In this document: one piece after another, positions 32,540-32,895 of the stretch
Numbering within the stretch: the first letter of the stretch is position 1
Layout: each line of letters opens with the position of its first letter
Assembly (NCBI GenBank): GCA_902628375.1
Contig: CACOMS010000013.1
Span: 1-32,895 of the forward strand
Source of the DNA: an uncultured SAR86 cluster bacterium
Lineage (GTDB): Bacteria > Pseudomonadota > Gammaproteobacteria > Magnimaribacterales > Magnimaribacteraceae
DNA: 32,895 nucleotides
Reading direction: 5' to 3'
The notes under the pieces: model-generated
Database searches by the model: none
Seen by the model: the letters and a program-made list of their open reading frames with translations, nothing else
What the model was told of the DNA's origin: nothing
Program-made: the position numbers and the translations under genes

Positions 32540-32895
32540 TCAACCTTCCCTTAATGCATCAACAACTTTTAATCTCAAGGCTTGATGAGCAGGAAAAGCA
32601 GCAGCCATAAATGCTATAAGAAGACCTATAAGGCTTGCACCAATTACAGTAGACCCTTTTAAGCCAAGAACATCATCCAATAAGCCTCCTGAAGCCACTT
32701 CGATTAGAGGTATTAATAAAAGGGTAAAAATTAAACCTGCGATAACCGCAGCAAAACAGATGGTGATAGCTTCTAAAATTACTCCAATAAAAATTGCCTT
32801 ATCTTCGTAACCTAGGCACTTCAATACACCTATATCACTTCTTCGTTCTCTAATTGATTGGGCCATGGTGTTTCCTGATACTAGTAAAATAGTAA
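32540..32895 (-). CDS. ABC transporter permease, MacB/FtsX family, N-terminus cut by window edge
   Basis: Only the C-terminal part (about 118 residues) of a permease lies in the window. The first residues TILLVSGNTMAQSIRERRSDIGVLKCLGY are read without an initiator, as the frame runs through the last base, so the ATG at 32866 is internal. Two further hydrophobic segments and the end VVDALREG complete the FtsX domain. It is a close relative of the permease that follows. The stop lies 3 bp before the start of the next gene's frame. The transporter ATPase should be beyond the window. Confidence 0.83.
   Translation of the reverse strand, partial: TILLVSGNTMAQSIRERRSDIGVLKCLGYEDKAIFIGVILEAITICFAAVIAGLIFTLLLIPLIEVASGGLLDDVLGLKGSTVIGASLIGLLIAFMAAAFPAHQALRLKVVDALREG

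Noticed and set aside
1-32895. CRISPR arrays, tRNAs, insertion sequences or prophage genes
   Set aside because: No regularly spaced repeats, transposase or phage proteins were seen, and the gaps between genes are too short or too unstructured to hold tRNAs.

Overview
The window looks like chromosome of a low-GC (AT-rich by eye), streamlined gammaproteobacterium, most likely a marine SAR86-like lineage. The reasons are the divergent sdhE/ygfZ pair (the same arrangement as in E. coli), a class Ia ribonucleotide reductase whose large subunit has two ATP-cones, very short or negative intergenic distances, three convergent gene pairs whose ends overlap, and many periplasmic or secreted-type hydrolases. 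The taxon is an inference from gene content; no rRNA or other marker gene is present. I saw no tRNA, rRNA, CRISPR array, insertion sequence or phage gene.

Layout. (1) 1-7073, housekeeping: a glucokinase (cut by the window edge) coupled to sdhE on the minus strand; divergently ygfZ and a histidine phosphatase; then ung and serA (minus), argF (plus) and glpK (minus). The only gene-free stretch over 300 bp (3085-3438) lies between serA and ung and holds two perfect DnaA boxes in inverted orientation. (2) 7074-15985, plus strand: a regulatory region with DnaA-box-like repeats, a promoter and two NrdR boxes 32 bp apart precedes nrdA-nrdB. It is followed without real gaps by a GDPD-family phosphodiesterase that lacks an ordinary start codon, a rhodanese, a glutathione-transferase-like protein, an MDR oxidoreductase and a three-domain redoxin/cytochrome c/copper monooxygenase-like protein. 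(3) 16030-27905, minus strand: eleven consecutive genes with gaps of 52 bp or less, which looks like one long operon. It encodes a beta-lactamase-fold esterase, an AhpD-like protein, an amidase, a small secreted protein, two HSL-type esterases, a membrane-anchored M28 peptidase, an alkylglycerone-phosphate-synthase-like flavoprotein, a secreted PHB-depolymerase/feruloyl-esterase-like lipoprotein, an NTF2-like protein and a TauD-type dioxygenase. (4) 28018-30206, plus strand, divergent from (3): an N-acyl-D-amino-acid-deacylase-type amidohydrolase translationally coupled to an RraA-like protein. (5) 30203-32895, minus strand: three tandem FtsX/MacB-type ABC permeases, the first cut by the window edge.

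How the parts work together. Regions 1 and 2 couple DNA precursor supply (nrdAB) and uracil repair (ung) to promoter regions carrying DnaA boxes, so both may respond to replication status. Regions 3 and 4 together look like an uncharacterised scavenging or catabolic locus for ester- and amide-bonded organic compounds: secreted and membrane hydrolases release fragments, cytoplasmic amidase, esterases and deacylase split them, and the dioxygenase and flavoprotein act on the products. The substrate cannot be named from sequence alone. The best candidates for undescribed biology are this eleven-gene operon and the redoxin-cytochrome-copper monooxygenase fusion that retains every PHM-type copper ligand.
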